From assembly GCA_938031175.1 (NCBI GenBank), contig CALHGZ010000007.1, positions 128,999-192,998 of the forward strand: a stretch of DNA of 64,000 nt, read 5' to 3'. The stretch is from Candidatus Kapaibacterium sp. (lineage in GTDB: Bacteria; Bacteroidota; Ignavibacteria; Kapaibacteriales; UBA2268). The notes below the pieces were generated by a model, which ran no database searches, had not been told where the DNA came from, and saw only the letters and a program-made list of their open reading frames with translations. Positions 34,319 through 44,601 of this stretch are shown here, piece by piece. The number at the start of each line of letters is the position of its first letter. Positions within the stretch are counted from its first letter, which is position 1. Both the position numbers and the translations under genes were made by a program.

Positions 34319-35764
34319 ATGTCAGTAAGAGTTAGATTTGCTCCATCGCCGACGGGTTATTTGCACATAGGTGGATTAAGGACTGCTCTATATAATTATC
34401 TTTTTGCACGTCACAATAATGGCAAGTTTATATTGAGAATTGAGGATACCGACCGAAGTCGCTATGTAGAAGGTGCAATTGAGAATTTAATAAATTCATT
34501 AAAATGGGTTGGAATTGATTTTGATGAAGGTCCGGGAAAGGATGGTATGTTTGGTCCTTATATTCAATCCGAAAGATTAGATATTTATAAGCATTATGCA
34601 AATATATTGCTTGAGAGTGGATGGGCATATAGGGCATTTGATACACCTGAAGAAATAGAGGAAATGCGTAAACGATTGTCAGAAGCTAAACTCGACTCAA
34701 AATATGACAGAATGAATATGAAAAATGAGCTGACCATGTCGCAAAGGGATGTAAATGAGTTAATTAATAAAGGCACACCTTACGTGATTAGATTAAAAAT
34801 ACCGGAAGGGGAAATCAAATTTTATGATATAATACGCGGTGAGGTTATAGTATCGTGCAAAGAAATTGATGACCAGGTTTTATTAAAATCTGATGCTTAT
34901 CCGACTTATCATCTTGCCAATGTTGTAGATGATCATCTTATGAAAATAACTCATGTTATTCGTGGCGAAGAATGGTTGCCTTCAACTCCGAAGCATATAA
35001 TTCTTTATGATGCTTTTAAATGGGAAAAACCTGAGTTCGCTCATTTACCACTGCTTTTGAATAAGGATAAATCGAAATTAAGTAAAAGACAAGGTGATGT
35101 AGCTCTTGAAGATTACATCCAAAAAGGATACTTCAAAGAAGCAATAATTAATTTTGTTGCTTTGCTTGGATGGAATCCATCCGGGGACAGAGAAATATAT
35201 TCATTACAGGAATTGATTGATTCATTTGATTTACGAAAAGTTAATAAAAGCGGAGCTGTTTTTGATATTCAAAAACTTGATTGGATGAACGGGTATTATT
35301 TAAGGCACAGTGATGATAGAATTTTAGTCGAAAAATTAAAAGATGTGCTTGAAAGAATTTCATTATCATATCCGAACGAGGATTATTTATACAAAGTAAT
35401 TCACTTGTTTAAAGATCGCGTCAGCTTTATTCACCAGATACCCGAAATAGCCGATTATATGTTCAATAAACCGGCAGAATATGAAAAGGAATACTTAGAA
35501 AAGCATTGGGATCGAAGTAAGTTACCATTAATCCTTAATCTACTTGAAAAATTAAAAATCTCAGATTTTACACATGATAATCTTCAAAATAATGTAAAAG
35601 CATTTTGTGAGGAAAAAAACATTAAATTAAAAGAGATTATTCACCCGCTTCGATTAATGATAACTGGGAAATCATCCGGTGCGGGAATGTTCGAAACAAT
35701 GGAGGTATTAGGCAAAGAAGAGTGCATTGAAAGAATAGTAAAATTTATCAATTCTATCGAGTAA
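34319..35764 (+). CDS. gltX: Glutamyl-tRNA synthetase
   Basis: A 481-residue class I aminoacyl-tRNA synthetase. The ATP-site motifs are HIGH-type GYLHIGGLRTALYNYL at the N-terminus and KSKLSKRQGD (KMSKS loop, about residue 250). I place the start at ATG 34319, right before SVRVRFAPSPTG and behind AAGAAGGAA; a longer frame from 34289 adds ten residues not typical of the family. The enzyme charges tRNA-Glu. In organisms lacking glutaminyl-tRNA synthetase it also charges tRNA-Gln; the window cannot settle this. Confidence 0.93.
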   Translation: MSVRVRFAPSPTGYLHIGGLRTALYNYLFARHNNGKFILRIEDTDRSRYVEGAIENLINSLKWVGIDFDEGPGKDGMFGPYIQSERLDIYKHYANILLESGWAYRAFDTPEEIEEMRKRLSEAKLDSKYDRMNMKNELTMSQRDVNELINKGTPYVIRLKIPEGEIKFYDIIRGEVIVSCKEIDDQVLLKSDAYPTYHLANVVDDHLMKITHVIRGEEWLPSTPKHIILYDAFKWEKPEFAHLPLLLNKDKSKLSKRQGDVALEDYIQKGYFKEAIINFVALLGWNPSGDREIYSLQELIDSFDLRKVNKSGAVFDIQKLDWMNGYYLRHSDDRILVEKLKDVLERISLSYPNEDYLYKVIHLFKDRVSFIHQIPEIADYMFNKPAEYEKEYLEKHWDRSKLPLILNLLEKLKISDFTHDNLQNNVKAFCEEKNIKLKEIIHPLRLMITGKSSGAGMFETMEVLGKEECIERIVKFINSIE

Positions 35765-35781
35765 TTTAACATAGAATTAAG

Positions 35782-35811
35782 TTTATTATATTCAGAATAA
35801 TTGTATATTTG
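35782..35811 (+). promoter_or_regulatory. Likely promoter for the class I aldolase
   Basis: TATATTTG at 35804-35811 matches the TAnnTTTG -7 element, with a weak -33 element (TTTA, 35782-35785) 18 bases upstream. A strong AAGGAGG ribosome site follows just before ATG 35857. The poor -33 lowers certainty. Confidence 0.4.
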
Positions 35812-35856
35812 TTTTTTAAACAGAAAATGTAAAAAATATAAAATAAGGAGGAAATC

Positions 35857-36921
35857 ATGATAGAAAAAATCAGAGAATACTTAGGCGACAAAGAAGAATA
35901 TTTACTCGGTTTCAATAATCCTAAAATATCGAAGGAGCTTTTAAACTTACCGGGACCAGATTTCATAGAGCGTATATTTTTCAATTCAGACAGAAATAAT
36001 CGTGTGTTGTCAAATTTGCAGAGGATATTTTCCACAGGTCGATTAGCTAATACAGGCTATTTATCTATTTTACCGGTTGATCAAGGTGTGGAACACTCTG
36101 GTGGCGCTAGCTTTGCAAAAAATCCGATATATTTCGATGCTGAAAATATTGTAAAATTAGCTATTGAAGGTGGATGCAATGCAGTTGCTTCTACATTTGG
36201 TGTATTAGGTATTGTAGCACGAAAATATGCTCATCGAATACCATTTCTTGTAAAAATTAATCACAATGAACTATTAACTTATCCAAACAAATATGAGCAA
36301 ATACTTTTCGGAACAATCCAGCAAGCTTATGATATGGGAGCGGCAGCAGTTGGGGCTACGATTTATTTCGGTTCTCAGGATAGTACTCGAGAAATAATTG
36401 AAATAGCCGAGGCATTTAGTTATGCACATGAATTAGGTATGGTAACAGTGCTTTGGTGTTATCTTAGAAATAGTGCATTCAAAAAAGATAAGGATTATCA
36501 CGTATCAGCCGATTTAACTGGTCAAGCAAATCATTTAGGAGCTACATTGCAGGCAGATATCATAAAGCAGAAACTACCCGAAAATAATGGTGGATACTTA
36601 GCAATGAATATGGGTGAATCAAGCTATGGCAAAATCGATAAGAAAATTTACTCTGAATTATGTTCAGACCATCCCATTGACTTGTGTAGATATCAGGTGG
36701 CTAATAACTATATGGGAAGAATTGGATTAATAAATAGCGGAGGTGCTTCTGGTGCAAATGACTTTGGGGATGCTGTCGCAACTGCTGTTATAAATAAACG
36801 TGCTGGTGGTATGGGATTAATTTCGGGTAGGAAGGCATTCCAAAGACCAATGGATGAAGGTGTGAAATTATTAAATTTAATACAAGATGTTTACCTGTGC
36901 AAAGAAATTCAGCCAGCATAA
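35857..36921 (+). CDS. fbaB: Class I fructose-bisphosphate aldolase (FbaB type)
   Basis: A 354-residue aldolase of the DhnA/FbaB group, which splits or forms fructose 1,6-bisphosphate with a Schiff-base lysine. Visible motifs are [53 protein letters not shown], and the C-terminal phosphate-binding [23 protein letters not shown]. The full length and motifs agree with active enzymes. A perfect AAGGAGG ribosome site suggests strong translation. An ABC exporter gene follows. Confidence 0.92.
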   Translation: MIEKIREYLGDKEEYLLGFNNPKISKELLNLPGPDFIERIFFNSDRNNRVLSNLQRIFSTGRLANTGYLSILPVDQGVEHSGGASFAKNPIYFDAENIVKLAIEGGCNAVASTFGVLGIVARKYAHRIPFLVKINHNELLTYPNKYEQILFGTIQQAYDMGAAAVGATIYFGSQDSTREIIEIAEAFSYAHELGMVTVLWCYLRNSAFKKDKDYHVSADLTGQANHLGATLQADIIKQKLPENNGGYLAMNMGESSYGKIDKKIYSELCSDHPIDLCRYQVANNYMGRIGLINSGGASGANDFGDAVATAVINKRAGGMGLISGRKAFQRPMDEGVKLLNLIQDVYLCKEIQPA

Positions 36922-36954
36922 GCTGGTAGAAGCTTTATTGCTGGATAAATTTTG

Positions 36955-38709
36955 ATGATGAAAGATTTGTTTAGATTTGTTGCTTATTTAAAGAAATATA
37001 AGCTCAGAATAATTCTGGGCTTATTGTTTGTTATATTGGCTAATTTGACAGCAGCATTAATACCAAAAATAGTCGGAAATTTGATTGATTCAATTTTAGG
37101 GGGGGATTATACACAATCATTTGTAGTTTACAAAATTGGTGAAATAGTGGGATTGACAGCCCTTAGCGGTTTATTTATGTTTTTGACTCGTCAAACAATT
37201 ATTGTAACTTCCCGACTTGCAGAATACGAAATACGTCGAGATTTTCTTTTATCTATACAAAATCAGCCATTGGATTTTTTTGCAAAGAATCCAACGGGAG
37301 CTTTGATGGCTAATGTTACAAATGATATAAGCGCAGCAAGGGAATTTTTGGGTCCGGCATTAATGTATTCAGTTAATACCGTAACTACTTTTATTTTTGT
37401 TTTGTATTTTATGCTTAGTATCAATACTTTCGTAACTCTTGTTGCAATATCACCTTTACCGCTGGTTGCAATTTCTACATATTACATTGGGCAGAAGGTC
37501 TATTCAGCATTCAAAATGGTTCAAGAACAATTTGCTAAATTAACAGCCCAGGCACAGGAAAGTATCTCAGGAATAAGAGTCATTAAAACTTATGTCAAAG
37601 AAGATTATGAGACAAAAAGATTCGAAGAATTAAGCGAGGAATACCTGAGGAAAAATCTAAAATTATCTAAACTACAGGCACTTTCGATGCCGCTAATTAC
37701 AATACTTATCGGAATTTCCATCATATTAGTTTTATTTACAGGTGGGGGGAAAGTTATTGAAAATGTAATTACATTAGGGCAATTGACGCAATTTTTTATT
37801 TATTTGAGTATGCTTATCTGGCCAGTAGCAGCTATAGGTTGGATCACCAACTTAATTCAACGTGCCACTGCTTCATCTGTCCGCTTAGGCTCAATTCTTG
37901 ATAAATTACCGGAAAAACTCGATACCTCTTTAACTAATCATAACATTAGAGATATTAGCGGCAATATTGAATTCAAAAATGTTGGATTTCAATATCCTAC
38001 AGACGATAGAAGGATACTAAATGATCTCAACTTTTCAGTGAAAGCTGGTTCTATAATCGGAATTGTTGGACCTGTTGGTAGCGGGAAATCAACTATAATC
38101 TCATTGATTGCTCGCCTTTACAAACCTAATTATGGCGAAATTAGGATTGATGATATTCCAATAGAGAAAATACCAATTATTGTATTAAGAGAAAAGGTCG
38201 CAATTTGTCAACAGGATGTATTTCTATTCTCAGATACAATTATCAATAATATTCGACTAAGCAAGCCTGATGCTACAATAGATGAAATAATTAAAGTGTG
38301 CCAATATGCCCAAATTGATGAAGAGATTCAATCCTTCCCAGATAAATATAATACAATTGTTGGAGAGCGTGGTGTTATGCTATCTGGAGGACAAAAGCAA
38401 AGAATATCAATTGCAAGAGCATTAATAAAAAAGCCCAGAATTCTAATTTTTGATGACACATTTTCCGCTATTGATATTGAAACGGAGCGGAAAATTTATG
38501 ATAATATAATGAAAATAAACCCCAAACCTACAATAATTCATATAACTCATCGCTTGAATTCGATTAGATTTGCGGATCTTATAATTTATCTGGACAATGG
38601 TGAAATTATTGAATTAGGAACCCACGAGGAGTTAATGGAATTAGGTAAGGAATATTACAAAATGTATCAAAAACAATTGTTAACTGAATCAATATCTGAT
38701 ATTGAATAA
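36955..38709 (+). CDS. ABC exporter half-transporter with atypical Walker B
   Basis: A protein of about 584 residues with six membrane helices (residues 1-310) and one nucleotide-binding domain. Walker A is GPVGSGKST (from Gly372), the signature LSGGQKQR (from Leu476). Walker B is ILIFDDTFSAID: Asp500 is followed by Asp501 where active exporters have the catalytic glutamate. The DD form is usual in the degenerate half of heterodimeric exporters (MdlA, LmrC and TM287 type), which pair with a normal half. No partner gene lies nearby. The start may be TTG 36952 or one of two ATGs; all differ by one or two residues. Substrate unknown. Confidence 0.85.
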   Translation: MMKDLFRFVAYLKKYKLRIILGLLFVILANLTAALIPKIVGNLIDSILGGDYTQSFVVYKIGEIVGLTALSGLFMFLTRQTIIVTSRLAEYEIRRDFLLSIQNQPLDFFAKNPTGALMANVTNDISAAREFLGPALMYSVNTVTTFIFVLYFMLSINTFVTLVAISPLPLVAISTYYIGQKVYSAFKMVQEQFAKLTAQAQESISGIRVIKTYVKEDYETKRFEELSEEYLRKNLKLSKLQALSMPLITILIGISIILVLFTGGGKVIENVITLGQLTQFFIYLSMLIWPVAAIGWITNLIQRATASSVRLGSILDKLPEKLDTSLTNHNIRDISGNIEFKNVGFQYPTDDRRILNDLNFSVKAGSIIGIVGPVGSGKSTIISLIARLYKPNYGEIRIDDIPIEKIPIIVLREKVAICQQDVFLFSDTIINNIRLSKPDATIDEIIKVCQYAQIDEEIQSFPDKYNTIVGERGVMLSGGQKQRISIARALIKKPRILIFDDTFSAIDIETERKIYDNIMKINPKPTIIHITHRLNSIRFADLIIYLDNGEIIELGTHEELMELGKEYYKMYQKQLLTESISDIE

Positions 38710-38719
38710 ATTAGCAAAG

Positions 38720-38744
38720 AAGCCAAATTTCAGGCTTTATTTTT
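38720..38744 (+). terminator. Probable Rho-independent terminator after the ABC gene
   Basis: AAGCC (38720-38724) pairs with GGCTT (38733-38737) over an eight-base loop, followed by TTATTTTT-type T-rich sequence, 11 bases after the stop. The stem is short, so the call is moderate. Confidence 0.5.
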
Positions 38745-38793
38745 GAATTCGCTTAGAATTCCATAGTTTTGCACTTATTTTTAGCGATGTAAG

Positions 38794-39924
38794 ATGTTAT
38801 ATTATTTATTATTATGGATTGATAAAACTTTCGATCCACCGGGTTTTGGAGTATTTCAATTTATAACCTTCCGCTCAGCGGCAGCTGCTATAACAGCATT
38901 GCTAATTAGTTTCGTTATCGGTCCGAAAATAATCCGTGCATTAAAAAGACATCAGCTCGGTGAGCAAGCAAAGCAGGAGTTGATTGACATTGGACAACAC
39001 AAAAGTAAAGCAGGCACGCCTACAATGGGTGGCATCATAGTACTTTTGGCATTGTTATTACCGACTTTATTGTGGGCAAATATTTCGAATATGTTCATTA
39101 TACTTATATTCATTACAACAAGCTGGCTCGGCTTAGTTGGATTTCTGGATGATTATTTAAAAGTAATAAAAAAAATGCCCAACGGATTGCGTGGTAAATA
39201 TAAATTAATTGGGCAAATTATTATTGGTACGTTAATAGGTGTAATGATATATTATTTCCCCGATACTTTCCCTCGTGGATATGAAGAGTTTAGGTCATTA
39301 ACAACCATTCCGTTTACTAAAAATTACAATTTTGATTTCGGAATATTAATAATTCCATTGTCAATATTTTTAATTACAGCTACATCGAATGCTGTGAATT
39401 TAACCGATGGACTCGATGGATTAGCTATAGGTACAGTAAGTATTGTTGCTCTTGCTTTAGCGGTAATAAGCTATGTAAGTGGAAATGCGACATTTTCGTA
39501 TTATTTAAATATTATGCATTTACGTGGTGCTGATGAATTGACAATTTTTTGTGCAGCATTATTTGGAGCTGGACTGGGTTTTCTGTGGTTTAACACCTAT
39601 CCTGCTAAAGTTTTTATGGGTGACACAGGTTCATTAGCTCTTGGTGGAGCAATAAGTTGCCTTATGATATTGATAAAAAAAGAATTTTTATTGCCAATTT
39701 TAGGTGGGATTTTCTTTGCCGAGACTTTGTCGGTTATTATCCAAGTAACATATTTCAAATATACAAAGAAAAAGTATGGCGAAGGACGACGGTTTTTCAA
39801 AATTGCACCCTTACATCATCATTTTGAAAAATCAGGTATGCACGAAGCTCAGATTGTTGTGAGATTTTACATTATTGCTATTATTTTAGCAATTATAACG
39901 ATGGCAACTTTCAAGGTGAGATAG
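38794..39924 (+). CDS. mraY: Phospho-N-acetylmuramoyl-pentapeptide transferase
   Basis: A 376-residue polytopic enzyme that makes lipid I in peptidoglycan synthesis. Diagnostic stretches are QHKSKAGTPTMGGIIVLLA, LVGFLDDYLKVIKKMPNGL, NAVNLTDGLDGLAIG, KVFMGDTGSLALGG and the C-terminal HHHFEKSGMHEAQIVVRFY. About ten membrane segments are present and the length is typical. The gene is not in a dcw division/cell-wall cluster here; flanking genes are an ABC exporter and a tRNA. Confidence 0.95.
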   Translation: MLYYLLLWIDKTFDPPGFGVFQFITFRSAAAAITALLISFVIGPKIIRALKRHQLGEQAKQELIDIGQHKSKAGTPTMGGIIVLLALLLPTLLWANISNMFIILIFITTSWLGLVGFLDDYLKVIKKMPNGLRGKYKLIGQIIIGTLIGVMIYYFPDTFPRGYEEFRSLTTIPFTKNYNFDFGILIIPLSIFLITATSNAVNLTDGLDGLAIGTVSIVALALAVISYVSGNATFSYYLNIMHLRGADELTIFCAALFGAGLGFLWFNTYPAKVFMGDTGSLALGGAISCLMILIKKEFLLPILGGIFFAETLSVIIQVTYFKYTKKKYGEGRRFFKIAPLHHHFEKSGMHEAQIVVRFYIIAIILAIITMATFKVR

Positions 39925-39952
39925 AAAACACAAATTAAAGCATCATTTTTTG

Positions 39953-40027
39953 TGGTCGCTACAGGGTTCGAACCTGTGACCTTTCGCGTGTGAGGCGAAC
40001 GCTCTGGACCTGCTGAGCTAAGCGACC
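39953..40027 (-). tRNA. tRNA-Val (anticodon CAC)
   Basis: A 75-base cloverleaf on the minus strand: acceptor GGTCGCT pairs with AGCGACC, the anticodon loop is CTCACAC in a TTCGC/GCGAA stem, and the T-loop reads GGTTCGAACC. Discriminator A, CCA not encoded. It complements tRNA-Val(TAC) at 17394. Confidence 0.93.
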
Positions 40028-40052
40028 TTAGTTACAAATCTACAAAATTTTT

Positions 40053-43000
40053 TTATTCCAGAATTTGCATTTTTTGTACTGCGAACATAGTTGGTGTGAT
40101 TAATGTATAATAATATAATCCCGGTGATAAGTCGTCAGGTGCAAAAATTATTGAATATTCACCTGCATCAATGTAATTTTCAAATATAGTTTTAATTTTT
40201 CGCCCTAAAAGATCAAATAGGTCAATTCTAGTTTTTCCTGATTCAATTGTTTGGAATTTAATTTCAGTTTTGTTTGAAAAAGGATTTGGTGTGTTTTGCA
40301 ACAATGCAAAATTTTGGCGAAACGATAATAAGCGAACTTTATCGTTAGCATAGCACAAATCGGCAATACATAAATAACCGGATTTTAAATCGCTTTCAAC
40401 AGGAGAATTGTGCCAGATAATTGAATCTAACTGCAATTCTGTGCAGGGGACTTCCCCAAGAGCTACGATGAACTCAAGTTGGGAAATTATTCCAAAAGTG
40501 TCCTTTATGTTGCCGAAGAACTGGATTTTACTTATTGTTTCATCTATTATTGTAACTTGCTGTTTATCAGTGGGATAAAGAATTGTACTATTAAATATCA
40601 ATGATCCACTAAATTTATCAGCTTTTGCTTTTTTTAAATTTAAAGATTCTGTGATTATTATAGAAATATTTATTTTTTCACCTGTATTGGCAAAAATGGT
40701 ATCGGGTATTATTGAAATTTTGGCGTAACCGCGATCAAAGGGGTAATTATCAGAGTACTGATAACATCCGTATTTGTTAGTAACTTTAACTTTGTAATAT
40801 CCTGATTGATTAGCTTTTAATTGGTTAGTGGTTGCACCAATAATGGGATTATCATTAAAATACCATTGGCATATATCATTAGTATTAACGTATAAAATAT
40901 CTAAGTCCCTTTCGATAGTCGGTTTTGGTGGGTTAGGGTGCATGATAATTTCAATTGTATCACTTAATGCACTACAATTATATTTATTAAAAACAGTTGC
41001 AAAATACTTACCGGGAGATTTTATTGAAATTTGTTGAGTATTGGCTCCGTTATTCCATTTAATTTCTTTAAATGGCTGATCCAATTCAATTTGAATTGAA
41101 TCACCTTCGCAAAATTCTGTTTTGTTTGCAATTATTTTAGCTTTTGGTAATGGATGTATATTGATCGGAAATGGTTCAGAAATAGAGCTACATCCGGTTG
41201 ATTCATTGGATATTGTAAGTTTAATATATCCAATCCCGCTTTCTTTCCAATTTACGAAGATTATATTTTCGGACTCACTGCTAATGATTTCCCCTCCTTC
41301 GACCGTCCAAATGTAAGAATGAAATGGAAGAAGAGGAGATTCATATTTTATATTTTTAGAAAATTCGCAAACATCGAATTCACCATTAATTATTGATTCT
41401 GGTAGTGGATGCATGACAATGTCAACAGTATCAGTACCAGTACATTCATAGGTATCTTTTACAACAAGCCAGTATTTGCCAGGTGTTTTAACTGTGATTT
41501 CGGGTTTGCTTTCGCCATTACTCCAAATATATGAATGATATTCGGAACCGGCATTGATAATAATGCTATCGCCTTCGCAAAATTCGAATTTTCCGGTATT
41601 ACTTGTTATTTTGGGTTCAAGTTTATCGCTAATTTTGACTTGCATTGTATCATAGCCAATGCAACCATTATTTTTGTTCGTAGCGATAACAATAACTTTA
41701 CCCATTCCACCTTCACCCCAGTCAACAGATATGTTGATACTATCAACTCCATATTCCATAATGCCACCTTCAACCTTCCAGATGTAGCATTCCCATGGAT
41801 TTGCATTTAAGCGATAGATAATATCGTTTGAAAATGCACAAACAGTTTTAGGACCTAAAATGTGTGGAGTAGGAGATTGAAACTGAGAGACTTTAAAACT
41901 TGCACTTGAGCGGCATCCATTAGTGTCAAGTACAGATACAGAATAATTTCCAGCCTTATTAATATATATTCCTTTCGATTTTTGACCTGTTGACCATAAG
42001 TATTCAACATACTCGCCTTTGACTTCGATATAAGTAGAATCATTGGGGCAAAAACCGAGTGAACCTATGATTTCTGGCGGTTCAGGGGAGATTACAATTA
42101 CAAAAACAGTAGCTGATTTCCCAATACATCCCAAAGAATCTACAACTTCTACATAGTAATCTCCTGTTCTTTTGACAGTAATCTGTTGAGTTCTCGCACC
42201 AGTTGACCAGAAATAGTGTGTGAATCCGTCGCTTGCTCTTAGTATAACGCTATCACCTTCACAAAAACGTGTTTTGCCAATTATCTGAATTGTAGGTTTT
42301 GGATCAGAGCTACATAATTTGGCAATAATGGCATCGGCTAAGCCGTTGTTTTTATTTTGCCAGATATTACCGTACAAAGGGAAATCATTGCTTTCGGTAG
42401 CTCCACAAATATAAAAGCTAGCACCAATAGTTTCGTGGGCAATTCCCCAGACCCATTCGTGAGATGAACCCCCAAGATAATCAAACATCAGAACTTGTTT
42501 GCCATTAGGATCGAGCTTTACTAAGAAAATATCATAATTGCCATTTATTTTGGTATCAGGGAAATTATTACCAATCTGAATATTTTCGCTGTTAGTTCTA
42601 CCTGCGATAATTATATTGTCATATTGGTCAATAGCTAAAGCAGTACCGATTTCTTCCTTTAGACCACCAATATAAGATGACCATATTATTCTTCCCTTAT
42701 TGTTCAATTTCATAATGAAAGCATCATCTGCACCACTGTAACTGCTTTGCAGTTGGTTTTGAATCATTGGGAAATCTGAACTTAGAGTAAATCCAGTTAG
42801 ATAAATATTTTCATTTTTGTCGAGTGTAATAGCCCAGGCTTCGTCACGTCGCGAGCCACCATATAAACGTGAAAATGGATAGTGAAAGTCGGCAGATACA
42901 TCAAACTTAGAAATAAAAATTACGTGTGATTGAGGTAAAGTGATATCACCGACTTGAATATCGGCAAGAGGGAAATTTGGGCTGTTTGTGAAACCTGTAA

Positions 43001-44339
43001 CAATGAAATTTCCTAGCTTGTCATAAATTACAGCCCGAGCTACATCGTCACCATCTCCACCCCAGTAGGTGCCCCACTTAAAAGAGCCATCGAGATTGAA
43101 TCTTACTATAAACGCATCATCATTCATTGAGGGATTTCTTCGGTTAGCAAAATCGGAAATGTATAAGTTACCACTTCTGGTTCTACCGACTATTGCAATT
43201 TCATTTTTGAGATTAGACGCGATATCGTAAACATGTTCTTCTGAACTCCCCCCGTAATAAGTAGCCCAGCGTCTTTTACCAAATTTATCGAAAGAAGCAA
43301 TAAATGCATCATTTTGTCCGCCAGCAAAAAAGACCTGATGAGCTCCGGGAGTAACAGGCAAAAGCCTGCTCCAGGTGTAGCCAGCAATATAGATATTATT
43401 AAAATTGTCAAGACATATACCCTCAGTATAGTCAGTTTCCTCACCACCAAAATATGTTGCCCAAATTAAGTTTCCATTATCGTCAAATTTTGCTATAAAT
43501 CCATCGTAAAAGCCAGCTCTGTTTTTTTGTTCAGCGTTAGCAGTAGCGGGGAAATATTTGCTTAAAGTATAGCCAGTAACAACAATTTTGCGTTCATAAT
43601 CATAAACAATACCAGTAGCATGGTCGCCATCTTCTCCACCGAAATATGTTGACCAGCGGACTTCAGGGCTTAAAATCTTGTTTTGTAATGTGTTATCATT
43701 TTTTGAATGTAATGGTTTTGTCTGGTAGCTTTTTATGGAAAATTCGCACGATTCGGGATTTAAAATTAATTTGCAATTATGTATCTGGTTCATTGTAGCA
43801 AACAAAAAGGAATTCAATGCTTTAATATCGGCATTGTCATGCAATGTAACATTGAATTTGAGAGTATTTGGTTGTTCTATGTGGAAAGTTAAATCTATAT
43901 CAGAAAAGATATTTTTGTAAGTTATGCTTGTGTATTGATTTACATCAGTTATACCTTCAGGACAATGTGGGTAATAGAAATTAAGATGATGGTTGCTGAT
44001 TCCTGATGTTTCAATTTTTGCTAAGGATGATTGATTTAGAGGAATACTAATAGTTTCAATGTTAAGGATAACATCATTCTGAGGATATTTATTATTTGTT
44101 TTATCCCAATTTTTTTCCATTTCATAAAGAACGAAGCTGATTGAACTTTTACTAAAATAAATTGAAACATCCTTTAGATGTGTATAAAACAGAATATCTT
44201 CATTATTTGATAATTTTGGTATTTGTCCTTTATTTTCAGTAATTAGACAATTGTTAATTGAATATTGTGCTGAAGCATAAAAGGAACTGAATAATATCAG
44301 TATAAGAAATTCAATGAATTTATTTCTGAATATAGCCAT
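40053..44339 (-). CDS. Large secreted SBBP-repeat protein with Ig-like domains and T9SS domain
   Basis: A 1428-residue protein. A signal peptide (FLILILFSSFYASAQ) is followed by a domain with NCLITENKGQIPKL and then at least eight SBBP propeller repeats (WATYFGGEETDYTEGICLD, WATYYGGSSEEHVYDIASN, WGTYWGGDGDDVARAVIYD and others, about residues 225-650). From about residue 690 several Ig/PKD-like modules repeat the pattern CEGDSVILRA...YFWSTGARTQQITVKRTGDYYV. The last 90 residues are a T9SS sorting domain (LLQNTPNPFSNKTEIKF ... IDLFDLLGRKIKTIF ... LSPGLYYYTLI). It is likely a cell-surface or released adhesin, exported by the machinery that includes SprA next door. Precise function unknown. Confidence 0.82.
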   Translation of the reverse strand: MAIFRNKFIEFLILILFSSFYASAQYSINNCLITENKGQIPKLSNNEDILFYTHLKDVSIYFSKSSISFVLYEMEKNWDKTNNKYPQNDVILNIETISIPLNQSSLAKIETSGISNHHLNFYYPHCPEGITDVNQYTSITYKNIFSDIDLTFHIEQPNTLKFNVTLHDNADIKALNSFLFATMNQIHNCKLILNPESCEFSIKSYQTKPLHSKNDNTLQNKILSPEVRWSTYFGGEDGDHATGIVYDYERKIVVTGYTLSKYFPATANAEQKNRAGFYDGFIAKFDDNGNLIWATYFGGEETDYTEGICLDNFNNIYIAGYTWSRLLPVTPGAHQVFFAGGQNDAFIASFDKFGKRRWATYYGGSSEEHVYDIASNLKNEIAIVGRTRSGNLYISDFANRRNPSMNDDAFIVRFNLDGSFKWGTYWGGDGDDVARAVIYDKLGNFIVTGFTNSPNFPLADIQVGDITLPQSHVIFISKFDVSADFHYPFSRLYGGSRRDEAWAITLDKNENIYLTGFTLSSDFPMIQNQLQSSYSGADDAFIMKLNNKGRIIWSSYIGGLKEEIGTALAIDQYDNIIIAGRTNSENIQIGNNFPDTKINGNYDIFLVKLDPNGKQVLMFDYLGGSSHEWVWGIAHETIGASFYICGATESNDFPLYGNIWQNKNNGLADAIIAKLCSSDPKPTIQIIGKTRFCEGDSVILRASDGFTHYFWSTGARTQQITVKRTGDYYVEVVDSLGCIGKSATVFVIVISPEPPEIIGSLGFCPNDSTYIEVKGEYVEYLWSTGQKSKGIYINKAGNYSVSVLDTNGCRSSASFKVSQFQSPTPHILGPKTVCAFSNDIIYRLNANPWECYIWKVEGGIMEYGVDSINISVDWGEGGMGKVIVIATNKNNGCIGYDTMQVKISDKLEPKITSNTGKFEFCEGDSIIINAGSEYHSYIWSNGESKPEITVKTPGKYWLVVKDTYECTGTDTVDIVMHPLPESIINGEFDVCEFSKNIKYESPLLPFHSYIWTVEGGEIISSESENIIFVNWKESGIGYIKLTISNESTGCSSISEPFPINIHPLPKAKIIANKTEFCEGDSIQIELDQPFKEIKWNNGANTQQISIKSPGKYFATVFNKYNCSALSDTIEIIMHPNPPKPTIERDLDILYVNTNDICQWYFNDNPIIGATTNQLKANQSGYYKVKVTNKYGCYQYSDNYPFDRGYAKISIIPDTIFANTGEKINISIIITESLNLKKAKADKFSGSLIFNSTILYPTDKQQVTIIDETISKIQFFGNIKDTFGIISQLEFIVALGEVPCTELQLDSIIWHNSPVESDLKSGYLCIADLCYANDKVRLLSFRQNFALLQNTPNPFSNKTEIKFQTIESGKTRIDLFDLLGRKIKTIFENYIDAGEYSIIFAPDDLSPGLYYYTLITPTMFAVQKMQILE

Positions 44340-44449
44340 AGATCAAATATAAATTAAAATAAGGAAAATTACTAATATAAATGACAGATTAAATATGGAT
44401 AAGTTACAATTTTTCGGACCTAAATTAGTCAATTCTATATATTTTTGGT

Positions 44450-44481
44450 ATTGATTTTGATATGATTATTCAATAAATTTG
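44450..44481 (+). promoter_or_regulatory. Possible promoter for sprA
   Basis: TAAATTTG at 44474-44481 matches the TAnnTTTG -7 element. Twenty bases upstream lies ATTG (44450-44453), a three-of-four match to TTTG. A transcript from here would have a leader of about 115 bases before the TTG at 44602. In such AT-rich DNA chance matches are common. Confidence 0.35.
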
Positions 44482-44601
44482 AAATCAATTGTTAAACCAA
44501 TTGGAGTTTTTATCGATAAATACTGCTACTTTTCGAGGATATTAAACAAAATTTTAAATTTATTTTATTGAATTGTAATTTTAACAATGGAAAAAACATA
44601 A

